Shown: positions 33,086-41,605 of the stretch, in pieces
Layout of the letters: each line of letters starts with the position of its first letter
How positions within the stretch are numbered: position 1 is the stretch's first letter
Assembly: GCA_033856275.1 (NCBI GenBank)
Contig: JAWVFJ010000051.1
Coordinates: 1-64,000 of the forward strand
Reading direction: 5' to 3'
Length of the DNA stretch: 64,000 nucleotides
DNA from: VRUE01 sp033856275
Lineage (GTDB): Bacteria > Actinomycetota > Thermoleophilia > Solirubrobacterales > 70-9
Program-made: the position numbers and the translations under genes
The notes under the pieces: model-generated
Seen by the model: only the letters and a program-made list of their open reading frames with translations
Databases searched by the model: none
Told to the model about the DNA's origin: nothing

Positions 33086-34021
33086 ATGGTTGAGGCGTCC
33101 GACTCCACCTCCGATCGGGTGCGCACGGCCTGCGCGTGGGTGGCGAGCCGGGCGCGCTCGGTATGGATCGAGGAAGGATCGGTCGAGGCGTACGCCGTCG
33201 AATTGCCTGCAAGGGCAGAGCCGCCTCCGCCCGATCCGGCGACTGAGCTGGTTGAGGGAGACCAAGAGGCTCGCGCCACCTTCGTTTTCTGTCTCGACGC
33301 GATCAACTTCGGCTCGGGCTGGTGGCCGACGATCCGCAAGCGCCCAGGCCATAGCGGTTACTTCACAATCGCAGCTGGGCTAACCGAGCGCTTTCGCGAC
33401 GACGGTCCCTGGAGCGCCGTCGAACTGGCTCGCCTCGACGCGAGGGGCATCGCCACGGTGGTGGGCCAGGACGCAGGGCATCCGCTGATGGCGGACTATG
33501 CCGCGACCCTGCGAGATGTCGGCGAGCGCGTCACTCGCCACTACGGAGGGCTCTTCGAGAACGTCGTCGACGCTGCGGCCGGGTCTGCCGTGCAGCTCTC
33601 TGGCCTGCTTGCCGCTTGGGACGCTTTCGCCGATGCCTCCACCTATGAAGGTCGCGCCGTCCCCTTCTTCAAGCGCGCCCAGATCGCCGCGGCGGACATC
33701 GATCGCATGGGGGTCGCCGAGCTGCGTGATCTCGAGCGCCTCACCGCCTTCGCCGACAACCTCGTCCCGCACGTCCTCCGCGTCGACGGCCTGCTGCGGC
33801 TCGACCCGGTCCTCGAGGCAAAGATCGAAGCGGGCGACCTTCTCGAGCACGGCTCGTCCGAGGAGATCGAGTTGCGCGCCTGCGCCGTCCACGCGATCGA
33901 GTTGCTTTCCGCCACCACGCCGCTCTCGCCGGCCGAGATCGACGGCATTCTCTGGAACCGCGGGCGCGCGGAGCGCTACAAGTCACGGCTCCGTCCGCGT
34001 TCCCGCAATACGGCCTACTGA
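33086..34021 (+). CDS. Queuosine-salvage (DUF2419/Qng1) family protein
   Basis: Qng1 proteins release queuine base from queuosine 5'-phosphate so that it can be put back into tRNA. This 311-residue protein has the family motifs: V-F-C-L-D-A-I-N-F-G-S-G-W-W-P-T (about 70-85), P-F-F-K-R-A-Q-I (about 193-200), L-T-A-F-A-D-N-L-V-P-H-V-L near 217-229, E-L-R-A-C-A-V-H-A-I-E-L near 263-274, and the ending L-W-N-R-G followed by Y-K-S-R. It ends directly at the hairpin 34027. No other queuosine gene is in the window, so a salvage-only lifestyle is possible. Confidence 0.85.
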   Translation: MVEASDSTSDRVRTACAWVASRARSVWIEEGSVEAYAVELPARAEPPPPDPATELVEGDQEARATFVFCLDAINFGSGWWPTIRKRPGHSGYFTIAAGLTERFRDDGPWSAVELARLDARGIATVVGQDAGHPLMADYAATLRDVGERVTRHYGGLFENVVDAAAGSAVQLSGLLAAWDAFADASTYEGRAVPFFKRAQIAAADIDRMGVAELRDLERLTAFADNLVPHVLRVDGLLRLDPVLEAKIEAGDLLEHGSSEEIELRACAVHAIELLSATTPLSPAEIDGILWNRGRAERYKSRLRPRSRNTAY

Positions 34022-34026
34022 TCGGA

Positions 34027-34069
34027 GTGCAACGTTTTCTCCCCCCAATGGGGGGAGAAAACGTTGCAC
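34027..34069. terminator. Perfect 20-bp-arm hairpin (GTGCAACGT family)
   Basis: Arms 34027-34046 and 34050-34069 are perfect complements with loop AAT. The arm core GTGCAACGTTTT plus C run matches the hairpin at 10387. It sits exactly between two convergent genes and is suited to stop transcription from both sides. Confidence 0.85.
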
Positions 34070-34077
34070 CCAGGAAA

Positions 34078-34875
34078 TCAACCCGCGGCTTCGGCGCGCT
34101 TGAGCCCTCCACGGGCCCAGAGGGCGAAGAGGATTGGCAGGGTGACCGCGACGGCGAAGGCGAGGGCGACGACCTCAGGTTCGCCTGAGATGAAGCCGCG
34201 GCCGGCCTCGAGCAGGGCAGTCACGGGGTTGATCGAGGCGATGGCGTGGATCCAACCGCTGAGCAGGCCGAGCGGGACGTAGACCGGGGCGAGGAAGAGG
34301 ACGAGGAAGGTGGGGAACTGCATCAGCGGGCCGCCCTGGATCGAGCGCACCCGCATCGCCACGCCCGCTGCCCACATCGTCGCCGCCAGGTTTGTCAGCA
34401 CGGCGAGGCCGTAGAGGCCGAACAGTTCGACGCCCTCGCCGCCAACTTCCATGCCGGCGAGCAGCGCGACCACGGTCAGCACCACCCAGGTGAACAAGGC
34501 ACGCACCAATGCCGCCATTGCGTAGCCGGCGATGATGCCGTTGCGGTTGCTGGCCGCCAACAGGTAGCGGCGGGCGAAGCCCGTCTCGAAATCGCGGGCG
34601 ATGCCGAAGCCGGTGAAGACGCCGCCGAAGGCCGCCGATTGGAGCAGCACGAAGACGAACTGGAAGGCGGTGTAGCCGCTGGGGAAGTCAAAGCCCGGCA
34701 CGTTGCCGATCGCCGAGAGGCCGCCGGCGAAGGCGACGAAGAAGAAGAGCGGGAAGACGACCGCCGGCAGCAGGAAGGCGGGATTGGTGAGGAAAATGCG
34801 GATGCTGCGCCAGGCGACCGCAAAGGCGATCGCGCGGAAGCCGGCCATGCCGGGGCTCTCCCCGGGCGCGCTCAC
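34078..34875 (-). CDS. ABC-2 transporter permease (Drr-type), subunit 2
   Basis: The GTG start overlaps the upstream permease stop by 4 nt. The 265-residue protein has six membrane segments and the ABC-2 features F-P-L-F-F-F-V-A-F near 42-50, A-R-D-F-E-T-G-F-A-R-R-Y-L-L near 94-107 and P-T-F-L-V-L-F-L-A-P-V-Y near 185-196. It would pair with the neighbouring permease and the ATPase at 35648 to export hydrophobic drugs or lipids, as DrrAB does. It ends near the 34027 hairpin. Confidence 0.88.
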   Translation of the reverse strand: MSAPGESPGMAGFRAIAFAVAWRSIRIFLTNPAFLLPAVVFPLFFFVAFAGGLSAIGNVPGFDFPSGYTAFQFVFVLLQSAAFGGVFTGFGIARDFETGFARRYLLAASNRNGIIAGYAMAALVRALFTWVVLTVVALLAGMEVGGEGVELFGLYGLAVLTNLAATMWAAGVAMRVRSIQGGPLMQFPTFLVLFLAPVYVPLGLLSGWIHAIASINPVTALLEAGRGFISGEPEVVALAFAVAVTLPILFALWARGGLKRAEAAG

Positions 34876-35651
34876 GTCCGCACCAGCCGCGTCTTCAGGG
34901 CGCTGCTTGCCGCCACCATGCCGATCGCCAGCACGGCGGCGGCGATGCCGAAGCCAAGCGCCAGGGCGCCCGCGTCCCAACCTTCGATCAACAGCGAGCG
35001 GAACGCCTGCAGCAGGTAGGAGATTGGGTTGGCCGAGGCGACGTCGTGGAACCACTGGGTCTGGATCAGGTCCAGCGGCAGCGCCATCGAGGAGATGAAG
35101 AGGAAGACGAAGAAGACCGGGAAGAGGCTCTGCACCGCCTCGCCGGAGCCGGTGCGCAGGGCGGCGAAGAGGCCGAAGGTGCCGAAGCCGACCGTGATCG
35201 TCACCGAGAGGGCGACGATCGCCAGCGCTCCGCCGACGCCCGTCACAAGTTCGGCCCCCGCGATCAGTCCCACCGTCAGGTACGTCACCGCTTGCACGAG
35301 GCCGAGCACGACGCTGCCCGCGAGCAGGCCGCTGAGCAGGGCGGCGCCGCGCAACGGCGTCAGCGCCAGGCGATTGAGGAAGCCGGTCTCGATGTCGCGG
35401 GCGAGGTCGGTGCCCGCGTTCATCACCGAGAAGAGCGCCCCCTGCATGAAGGGCACCGCCAGGGCGAAGGTGAGGTAGGAGTCGGTCGGGAAGCCGGGCA
35501 GGTTGGTCGCGCCTTTGAGCCCACCCGAGTTGACCGCGAGCAGGAAGAGGGGGAAGACCAGCGCCGGCACGATCTGCGCCGGCTGGCGCAGCGTGCGCAG
35601 CACCGAGCGACGGGCGAGCTGGCCGACCTGGGTGCGCAGCCCGCTGCTCAC
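34872..35651 (-). CDS. ABC-2 transporter permease (Drr-type), subunit 1
   Basis: The 259-residue permease starts at GTG 35651, overlapping the ATPase stop by 4 nt. It has six membrane segments, A-R-D-I-E-T-G-F-L-N-R-L-A-L-T-P (about 84-99) as the cytoplasmic coupling region, and S-A-N-P-I-S-Y-L-L-Q-A near 207-217. It is a paralogue of the next gene, so the exporter is a heterodimer driven by one ATPase. The three genes form a tight operon with every junction overlapping. Confidence 0.88.
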   Translation of the reverse strand: MSSGLRTQVGQLARRSVLRTLRQPAQIVPALVFPLFLLAVNSGGLKGATNLPGFPTDSYLTFALAVPFMQGALFSVMNAGTDLARDIETGFLNRLALTPLRGAALLSGLLAGSVVLGLVQAVTYLTVGLIAGAELVTGVGGALAIVALSVTITVGFGTFGLFAALRTGSGEAVQSLFPVFFVFLFISSMALPLDLIQTQWFHDVASANPISYLLQAFRSLLIEGWDAGALALGFGIAAAVLAIGMVAASSALKTRLVRT

Positions 35652-36652
35652 GCGGCGCCGACCGCCTCGGACTTGGGCTCCTCCTCCGCCCCATCGCCGG
35701 CTCCCTCCAGCGAGCGGCCGGTCTTGGCGAGGAAGACGTCATCGAGCGAGGGCGCGTGCAGCTGCAGGTGCTCGATCGTGATCCCCTCGGCGTCGAGCGC
35801 GCGGACGACCTCGGCGAGTTGCGCCTCGCCACCCTCGAGCCGAGCTCCGGCACCGCGCGGGGACGAGCCAGCCCGCGGTCCAAAGCGCTCCAGCACGGCG
35901 GCCAGACGCTCGCGTTCTGCGGCCTCGCGCGGTACCGCTTCGACCGTCGGCCGGCCGATTTCAGCCTTCAGCTCAGACGGAGTCCCCTCGGCGACGATGC
36001 GGCCGTGGTCGATGATCCCGACCCGGCCCGCAAGCGTGTCGGCCTCCTCCAGGTACTGGGTGGTGAGGAAGACGGTGACCCCCTCGTCAGCGGCGAGGCG
36101 CGCGACCTCGTCCCAGAGCGCCGTGCGGCTTTGGATATCGAGGCCGGTGGTCGGCTCGTCGAGGAAGAGAATGCGCGGTCCGTGCGCAAGCGCCAGGGCA
36201 AGGTCAAGGCGCCGCTTCATCCCGCCCGAGTAGCCGCCGACCTTGCGGCCCGCCGCCTCGGCGAGGCCGACGCGCTCCAACAGTTCCCGCCCCCGTGCTT
36301 CCCGCTCACCCTTGGCAATGCCGTGCAGCGCGGTCTGCAGGCGCATGTGCTCGCGGCCGGTGAGCAGCGGGTCGAGTGCCGCCTCCTGCAGCGCGGCCCC
36401 GATCGAGGCCCGCACCTGGGGACCCTCCTTGACGATGTCGAAGCCGCCCACTCGCGCCGTGCCATCGGTCGGCGGCAGCAGCGTGGTCAGCATCAGTACC
36501 GTGGTCGACTTACCGGCGCCGTTGGGGCCGAGGAAGCCGTAGATCTCACCCTCCTCCACCCGCAGGTCGATTCCGTCGACCGCCCGCGGCCCGTTCTTGA
36601 ACTCCCGCACGAGCGCTTCGACCTCGATGCCACCTCTTCTCTCTCTCGCCAT
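35648..36652 (-). CDS. ABC transporter ATP-binding protein (DrrA-type)
   Basis: The 334-residue ATPase has Walker A G-P-N-G-A-G-K-S-T-T (about 43-52), the signature Y-S-G-G-M-K-R-R (about 141-148), Walker B R-I-L-F-L-D-E-P-T-T-G-L-D (about 164-176) and the C-terminal DUF4162-like domain typical of DrrA drug exporters. The start is ATG 36652; upstream frame is not conserved. It is divergent from a MarR regulator, 82 bp apart, which probably controls the operon. Substrate unknown. Confidence 0.92.
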   Translation of the reverse strand: MARERRGGIEVEALVREFKNGPRAVDGIDLRVEEGEIYGFLGPNGAGKSTTVLMLTTLLPPTDGTARVGGFDIVKEGPQVRASIGAALQEAALDPLLTGREHMRLQTALHGIAKGEREARGRELLERVGLAEAAGRKVGGYSGGMKRRLDLALALAHGPRILFLDEPTTGLDIQSRTALWDEVARLAADEGVTVFLTTQYLEEADTLAGRVGIIDHGRIVAEGTPSELKAEIGRPTVEAVPREAAERERLAAVLERFGPRAGSSPRGAGARLEGGEAQLAEVVRALDAEGITIEHLQLHAPSLDDVFLAKTGRSLEGAGDGAEEEPKSEAVGAA

Positions 36653-36697
36653 CGTCACTCCCGAGCCTTTATCGCAAGTTGTCGGCAATCTTAATAG

Positions 36698-36726
36698 TTG
36701 ACGATAGCAAATATTGAGACTACAAT
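36698..36726 (+). promoter_or_regulatory. Consensus leaderless promoter of the MarR gene
   Basis: TTGACG (36698-36703), an exact 17-bp spacer and TACAAT (36721-36726) lie 8 nt before ATG 36735. This is the best sigma-70 type promoter in the window. The surrounding AT-rich 60 bp also faces the ABC operon, so a MarR dimer bound here could repress both. Confidence 0.8.
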
Positions 36727-36734
36727 GCATCGCG

Positions 36735-37178
36735 ATGAGTGAGGTCAAGGAAAAGACGCCGCGTCGACCCGCTGCGGAGGAGGCCGTGGCCAACGAAGCC
36801 TGGGATGCTCTCGCGGCGCTCGTCTACCCGCCGCCTTTCCTCGCGATCGCCCGCGAACTTGGCCTAAGCCCGACGACCTTCGGTGCGCTTCGTGCCCTCG
36901 AGCAGCCGCGGACGATGAGTGAGATCGCCGCCGTCCTGGACTGCGACAACTCCAACGTCACCGGCATCGTCGATGGTCTCGAAGCGCGCCAACTGGCGGA
37001 ACGAACCGCTTCACCCGACGATCGCCGGGTGAAGCTGATCGCCCTCTCCGCCGAGGGTCGTCGCGTCCGTACCCGTCTGATCAAAGCGGTCGAGAAGCCG
37101 CCCGCCTGGCTCGCCGGCCTCTCGGCAGCCGACCAACGCACGCTGCGCGACCTGCTCAGGCGAGCGCGGTCCGCATAG
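36735..37178 (+). CDS. MarR-family transcriptional regulator
   Basis: The 147-residue winged-helix protein has the HTH M-S-E-I-A-A-V-L-D-C-D-N-S-N-V-T-G-I near 64-81 and the wing with D-R-R-V-K-L-I-A-L-S-A-E-G (about 99-111), the D-x-R motif of the family. ATG 36735 is chosen because a perfect promoter ends 8 nt before it. It is divergent from the Drr-type ABC operon, a classical MarR/exporter arrangement, so a drug-like ligand is likely. Confidence 0.9.
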   Translation: MSEVKEKTPRRPAAEEAVANEAWDALAALVYPPPFLAIARELGLSPTTFGALRALEQPRTMSEIAAVLDCDNSNVTGIVDGLEARQLAERTASPDDRRVKLIALSAEGRRVRTRLIKAVEKPPAWLAGLSAADQRTLRDLLRRARSA

Positions 37179-37187
37179 GATCGCGCG

Positions 37188-37634
37188 GTGAAGCCGGTAA
37201 CCGTCTCTGTCACGGTGCCCCAATCCGCTGGGGAGGTCTACGACTATCTCGCGCTGCTCTCCAATCACGAGGGGTTTCTCGATCACTTCCTGGTCGACTG
37301 GAGCTTTTCCGGTCCGGCGAAGGGAGTCGGGGCGAAAGCCGAGGCACGGGCCAGCGCGCCGATGTCGCAAGACTGGACCGACTTCGAGATCGTCGAGGCT
37401 GAGGAGCCGACGAGCATCGTCGAGGAAGGCATCGGCGCCGGGGGCAAGCGTCGCACTCGCGGCACCTACCGGCTGCGGGAGCTGCCGGGCGGGGAGACCG
37501 AGGTCTGCTTCGAGCTGGAGTGGCTCGAGGCCTCGCGGGCCGAACGGCTATGCCCGCCGCTGACGCGGGCTTTCATCCGCCGTCCAAACAGCAAGGCCCT
37601 GCGCCGCCTCGCCGCCAAGCTCGGCCGGGCCTGA
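37188..37634 (+). CDS. SRPBCC (START-like) family protein
   Basis: The 148-residue protein has the polyketide cyclase/SRPBCC pattern: an opening strand V-T-V-S-V-T-V-P-Q-S-A-G-E-V-Y-D-Y-L, a long beta sheet and a final amphipathic helix (A-L-R-R-L-A-A-K-L). Such proteins bind hydrophobic ligands in a deep cavity. GTG 37188 lies 9 nt after the MarR stop, and TAGGAT 6 nt upstream could give its own leaderless transcript. Role unknown; it may share the MarR ligand. Confidence 0.75.
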   Translation: MKPVTVSVTVPQSAGEVYDYLALLSNHEGFLDHFLVDWSFSGPAKGVGAKAEARASAPMSQDWTDFEIVEAEEPTSIVEEGIGAGGKRRTRGTYRLRELPGGETEVCFELEWLEASRAERLCPPLTRAFIRRPNSKALRRLAAKLGRA

Positions 37635-37640
37635 CGGCCT

Positions 37641-38021
37641 TTAGGTCAGCGGCGGGTCGAGGATAAAGACCTCGATCGCCATATCGGGGTCGAGGTGGTT
37701 GTCGGACATGAAGGCGACCACATTGCGGCGGGTGATGCGTTCGATCGCGGCCTTCATCTCATCGGCCATGGCGCGTTGGGAAAGGCGACGCATGGCGAGT
37801 ACGGCATCGCCCTCGTCATAGGAGACGAGGTTCCGCTCGGCGCGGGTCAGCACCTCGAGCAGGACCGTGATCAGGGTGTCGCCGTTGTGGAAGGAGTAGG
37901 ACTTCTTCGGCCCGCGGCCGATTGCCGCCGTATGGATGCGGACGATCTCGCGGGTGACGGCGGCATTCAACTCTCCGCCCTTCAGCTCCCCGTCCATCTC
38001 TTCGGCTTGTCCTCCGCTCAT
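37641..38021 (-). CDS. DUF2294 domain protein, copy 1
   Basis: The 126-residue protein matches the DUF2294 pattern: R-E-I-V-R-I-H-T-A-A-I-G-R-G-P-K-K near 24-40, T-L-I-T-V-L-L-E-V-L-T-R-A-E near 50-63, and the end V-V-A-F-M-S-D-N-H-L-D-P-D-M-A-I-E-V-F. The family is cytosolic and of unknown function. ATG 38021 overlaps the NTF2-like stop by 4 nt, so they are translated together. Two further DUF2294 genes lie at 44144 and 44381. Confidence 0.8.
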   Translation of the reverse strand: MSGGQAEEMDGELKGGELNAAVTREIVRIHTAAIGRGPKKSYSFHNGDTLITVLLEVLTRAERNLVSYDEGDAVLAMRRLSQRAMADEMKAAIERITRRNVVAFMSDNHLDPDMAIEVFILDPPLT

Positions 38022-38392
38022 CGCAGGTGAAAGCGGTCGCTGAGGAAGTGGTGGGCGGCGATGATCATGCCCCCTTCGAAGCGCTCCAGCGCCCAGAAGG
38101 AGGCCGGTCCAGCGGGATCGGCGGTCCTCAGCATGCCGGCGGCGACCAGTTTGCCGTCGCTGGAAGTGCGTACCTCCGAGAGCTCGATCCGGTGCGCGTG
38201 TTCCAGTCGCTGCAATTCGGCAAACCATTCCCGCACGCCCGCGTGGCCGCTGTAAGCGCTCTCGAGGCCGTGCAATCGCAATGGGTGGAAATCGACGTAT
38301 GGGTGCATGCAGGCGAGCATTCCCTCGAGGTTGCGGGAGTTGAAAGCGTCAAACCAGCGCCTGACGGTGGCCTCTTCGGCATGGGAGGACAT
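38018..38392 (-). CDS. SnoaL/NTF2-like fold protein
   Basis: From ATG 38392 (GGAG 7 nt upstream) the product has 124 residues. R-R-W-F-D-A-F-N-S-R-N-L-E-G near 11-24 and H-P-Y-V-D-F-H-P near 31-38 are typical of the SnoaL_2/NTF2 fold, a cone-shaped pocket used by cyclases, isomerases and small-ligand binders. Translation is coupled to the DUF2294 gene. No catalytic identity can be assigned. Confidence 0.75.
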   Translation of the reverse strand: MSSHAEEATVRRWFDAFNSRNLEGMLACMHPYVDFHPLRLHGLESAYSGHAGVREWFAELQRLEHAHRIELSEVRTSSDGKLVAAGMLRTADPAGPASFWALERFEGGMIIAAHHFLSDRFHLR

Positions 38393-38531
38393 GCTTCGAC
38401 TCCACGGGGGGACCCCGATAGGCCGTATCGCCGCCGCAAAAGCCGCCATCGCGCCCACCGTTCTGATGCCGACACCTGCGCGGGCCCTTGCGAGGTGCGC
38501 CAGCGTCGGGCGCGATGGTAGCCGACGCTAT

Positions 38532-39161
38532 TCAGGCGTGGATTGGCGTTGCCGCGGCGCCCGGGGCGGGCAGCCCGAAGAGGTGCGAGGAAGGGATCCC
38601 GATCACCTCGCCCTTGAAGCGCTTCTCGTGGCCGTAGACCACCCAGGTGGTATCGATTTCACCGATGTCGAGATCGAGGCGCAGTTCCTCCGCGTGCTCG
38701 GTCACATGCTCCATGTGGGTGAGACCGGAGTCATAGTCACCGCGCAGCAGGCCCTCGCCGACGATTGGCTTGGAGGCGACGTCGATGACCTCCTCCCACT
38801 GGGAGAGGTCGACGTACCCCTTGGTCGCCGGCACGATCCCGATCGAGCGCGGCGTCTCGACGTCCTTGCGGCTGAGCAGCACGAGGTGCTTGGTCGGGTA
38901 GATGAAGGTGTCGACGACGAAGATCTCGGTCCAGTACTTCTCGGTGATCTCGTGGACCTTCGGATGGGCACTGCACTGGACGAGGAAGCCGTTCGGGGTC
39001 TCCCGCAGCATCTCCAGGCCGTCGAAGAAGTCGGTGATCAGCTCGATCCGATATTCGTCGACGCCTTGGAACTCGAGGTAGCGCCGCACGGCGCGCTCGT
39101 GGCATGTTCCCTCGGGGCCGAGCGTGATCACCGCGATTTTGTCTGCCTGGGCTGCAACCAT
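38532..39161 (-). CDS. BacA-like (prephenate decarboxylase/dehydratase-fold) protein
   Basis: The 209-residue protein begins with I-A-V-I-T-L-G-P-E-G-T-C-H-E-R-A (about 9-24), the substrate-binding motif of prephenate dehydratase-type folds. It lacks the T-R-F motif and the ACT domain of PheA, and its length fits BacA/AerD-like prephenate decarboxylases of the bacilysin and aeruginosin pathways. ATG 39161 has GGAG 7 nt before it; upstream frame is not conserved. No other bacilysin-type gene is adjacent, so an orphan or different substrate is possible. Confidence 0.6.
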   Translation of the reverse strand: MVAAQADKIAVITLGPEGTCHERAVRRYLEFQGVDEYRIELITDFFDGLEMLRETPNGFLVQCSAHPKVHEITEKYWTEIFVVDTFIYPTKHLVLLSRKDVETPRSIGIVPATKGYVDLSQWEEVIDVASKPIVGEGLLRGDYDSGLTHMEHVTEHAEELRLDLDIGEIDTTWVVYGHEKRFKGEVIGIPSSHLFGLPAPGAAATPIHA

Positions 39162-39213
39162 CTGCAACTCCAGCGTAGCGAGTGAACAGGAATCCTCAAG
39201 CAGTGGAAGAGAG

Positions 39214-40248
39214 ATGAAGATGAAACGAGTCGCCAGGGTCTTTCTGGGAGCCGGAGTTGCCGCGCTCCTCACCGTCGGTTTGAGCGCCGCACCGGCGAGC
39301 GCCGCTACGCCCGTCGCGAGTGCCTCGGCTTGCTCCAAGGCGACCAACATCGAGGCGATCGTCGATGACTCGATCTCGATGGAATTCACCGACGCCAACC
39401 GCTTGCGGGTGCAGGCGATGGACCTGCTGATCAACTCGCTCGATGCTTCGACGCAACTGGGCGCGGTCGAGTTTGGCTCCGCCGGCTTCGAAAACAACCC
39501 TCCCGCTGCCGACAGCGTCTTCCCGCCACAGCCGGTCGGCCCCAACGTGAACGCGATGAAGACGGCGCTCGACCAGAAGATCCACGCCGACAACGGCGCC
39601 ACCGACTACAACGGCGCCTTTGCCCAGTCGGACGCGGACAACCCGAACGCCAACGCCCGCATCTTCCTCACCGACGGCGGTCACGACATCGGCACCTACA
39701 ACGAAGCGCACCTCGTCCACAACGTGCCGACGTACGTGGTTGGCTTCGGCGGCATCGCCGCCGGTGAAGACCAAGCGCGGCTGCAGAAGATTGCCGCTGA
39801 TACTGGCGGCCGCTACTTCCCGCTCAAAGATTCCTCCCAGCTGCAAGCGGTTATGAACACGATCGAGGCGGCGCTGACCTGCCAGACGCCGCCACGCCAG
39901 TTCACCGACCTGCTCAAACAGGGCCAGAGCAAGGTCCACAGCATCGCGATCGGCGCCGCTACGAAAGCGATCCAGATCACGCTGACCTGGACCAGTCCGC
40001 TCGATAAATTCAAGGTCTCGGGACTGAAGCTGACCAACAAGGGCCACCTCCTCGCGATCGCTGCCCGTCGCGGCCCCAAGCCCGGCAATCTGAAGATTTC
40101 GCGCGCGGTGGGCTCGACCTACACCGTGCTCAAAGTCTCGCACCTGCACAAGGGCCAACTGCGCTTCGCGGTGCGGGCGGCGAAGATCGGATCGGGAGAA
40201 CCGAAAGTCAGCCTGAGCACCCAGGTCAGCCAGAGCTCACATCAGTAG
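39214..40248 (+). CDS. Secreted von Willebrand A-domain protein
   Basis: A signal peptide (about 1-30, A-A-P-A-S-A-A) precedes a 344-residue protein. The vWA domain opens I-E-A-I-V-D-D-S-I-S-M-E-F (about 47-59), a modified MIDAS D-x-S-x-S (here D-D-S-I-S), with T-D-Y-N-G-A-F near 131 and F-L-T-D-G-G-H-D near 150 completing it. A C-terminal beta domain of about 100 residues (from P-P-R-Q-F-T-D) follows. It probably binds a surface ligand or protein with metal. It is divergent from the BacA-like gene. Confidence 0.8.
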   Translation: MKMKRVARVFLGAGVAALLTVGLSAAPASAATPVASASACSKATNIEAIVDDSISMEFTDANRLRVQAMDLLINSLDASTQLGAVEFGSAGFENNPPAADSVFPPQPVGPNVNAMKTALDQKIHADNGATDYNGAFAQSDADNPNANARIFLTDGGHDIGTYNEAHLVHNVPTYVVGFGGIAAGEDQARLQKIAADTGGRYFPLKDSSQLQAVMNTIEAALTCQTPPRQFTDLLKQGQSKVHSIAIGAATKAIQITLTWTSPLDKFKVSGLKLTNKGHLLAIAARRGPKPGNLKISRAVGSTYTVLKVSHLHKGQLRFAVRAAKIGSGEPKVSLSTQVSQSSHQ

Positions 40249-40260
40249 CGGCGGTCGCCG

Positions 40261-41538
40261 CTACGCGGGGGATTCGACCAGCCGCTTGCGGCGCGGCCCG
40301 AGCCCGTGGCGCGCGTTGACCGCGATTGCTCGGGGGAGCATCGAGGCGAACGCGCGGCTGGGGCCGATGCAGCGCGTGCCGAAGGCGTCGAAGGTTTCCG
40401 CGACGCGCTGGTCCCGCGCGGCACCGGAGAAGACCAGGCGTTCTCCCGGGCTCATCTTCCTGCCGCTCGCGTACTCGTTGATCAGCGTCGCATGCCCGCG
40501 CAGGCCACGCCGGTGCCGTCGCCGATAGCGCGCCAGGCCGGCCTGCAGCGCCTCATCGCCGCGCAGTGCTGGAGCGACGCTGGCGGCGAGCCACTCGGCC
40601 GATTGAAAGGCCCAGCCGCAGCCGACCCCGAAGAGCGGGTCGACCGCCATCGCGGCATCTCCCACCAGCGCGAGGCCCGGCGCGACCGGTACCCGGACTT
40701 TGTTCGGCATCTCAATCTTTCCCAACACGGGGCTCACCCTTCGCGAGGCCCGGATCGGCGGTGCCTCGGGAACATCGCCGACGAAGGAGACCAGGGCTGC
40801 CTCGGGGTCGCGGCGGAACTCCGGCAGGCGGTCCTTGGTTGGCATAGCCGCGTAGAAGACGAGCCCGCTGTCGGTTGGGAAGGCGGCCGCCCAGTTGGGG
40901 TCGAGCATCCAGATCGAACTGGCGCCATCCGCAACGGCCGGCGGCCCGTCGAAATAGGCGCCGTAGGCGAAACGCCCGTGGGGGGAGGTCTTCGTCTTCA
41001 CCGCGGCCAGCTCGGCGACACGGGAGTCGCGGCCGTCGGCGCCGACCACGAGTTGGGCGCCCAGCATGGTCTCCTCGCCGTCGCGATCGCGCACGACGAC
41101 GCCGCCGGCGGTGCCGCCCTCCCGGACCAGGCGCTCTGCACTGCGGCCGAGCATCAGCTCGACGCCCGGTGTCGCGGCGGCCGTTTCGCGGAGAAGCGGG
41201 TCGAGCCGCTCACGACGCAGATTGACTGCCTCGCGGGCCTTGGCCGGCGGTGCTTCTATCCAGCCCCACGGGGTCCAGGCTCGCATCCTCGAGCGCACTC
41301 CCCCCGCCTCCATGATCGGCCCGAGCAGGTCGAGCCGTTCCAGAGCCGGCACGGCAGAGGCCTGGATGAAGTGAGAGCACATGCGCTTGAAGGCAGCGGG
41401 ATCGGGCTGCTTCTCGACCACCGCCACGCTGGCGCCGGAGCGACCCAGGGCAATGGCGGTCGTGCAGCCCGCGAGGCTGGCGCCTACGATCACCGCGTCG
41501 TAGTCGGATCGATTGCCGTTGCTTTGCTTGTCGGGCAT
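40261..41538 (-). CDS. FAD-dependent oxidoreductase (geranylgeranyl reductase/monooxygenase-like)
   Basis: The 425-residue flavoprotein has the dinucleotide-binding motif V-I-V-G-A-S-L-A-G-C-T-T-A (about 16-28), where the usual G-x-G-x-x-G is G-A-S-L-A-G, then L-V-V-G-A-D-G-R-D-S (about 163-172) and G-L-A-L-V-G-D-A-A-M-A-V-D-P (about 289-302) that contacts FAD. It belongs to the group-A monooxygenase/geranylgeranyl-reductase superfamily. It is divergent from a PadR regulator 67 bp away, the probable repressor. GGGAGG precedes ATG 41538. Confidence 0.85.
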   Translation of the reverse strand: MPDKQSNGNRSDYDAVIVGASLAGCTTAIALGRSGASVAVVEKQPDPAAFKRMCSHFIQASAVPALERLDLLGPIMEAGGVRSRMRAWTPWGWIEAPPAKAREAVNLRRERLDPLLRETAAATPGVELMLGRSAERLVREGGTAGGVVVRDRDGEETMLGAQLVVGADGRDSRVAELAAVKTKTSPHGRFAYGAYFDGPPAVADGASSIWMLDPNWAAAFPTDSGLVFYAAMPTKDRLPEFRRDPEAALVSFVGDVPEAPPIRASRRVSPVLGKIEMPNKVRVPVAPGLALVGDAAMAVDPLFGVGCGWAFQSAEWLAASVAPALRGDEALQAGLARYRRRHRRGLRGHATLINEYASGRKMSPGERLVFSGAARDQRVAETFDAFGTRCIGPSRAFASMLPRAIAVNARHGLGPRRKRLVESPA

Positions 41539-41605
41539 CGCTGGCCTCCCGGGGCAGTCGGTTCGAAGAGTAAGATACTTCGTTCCGAACTATACGCCTC
41601 GAATC

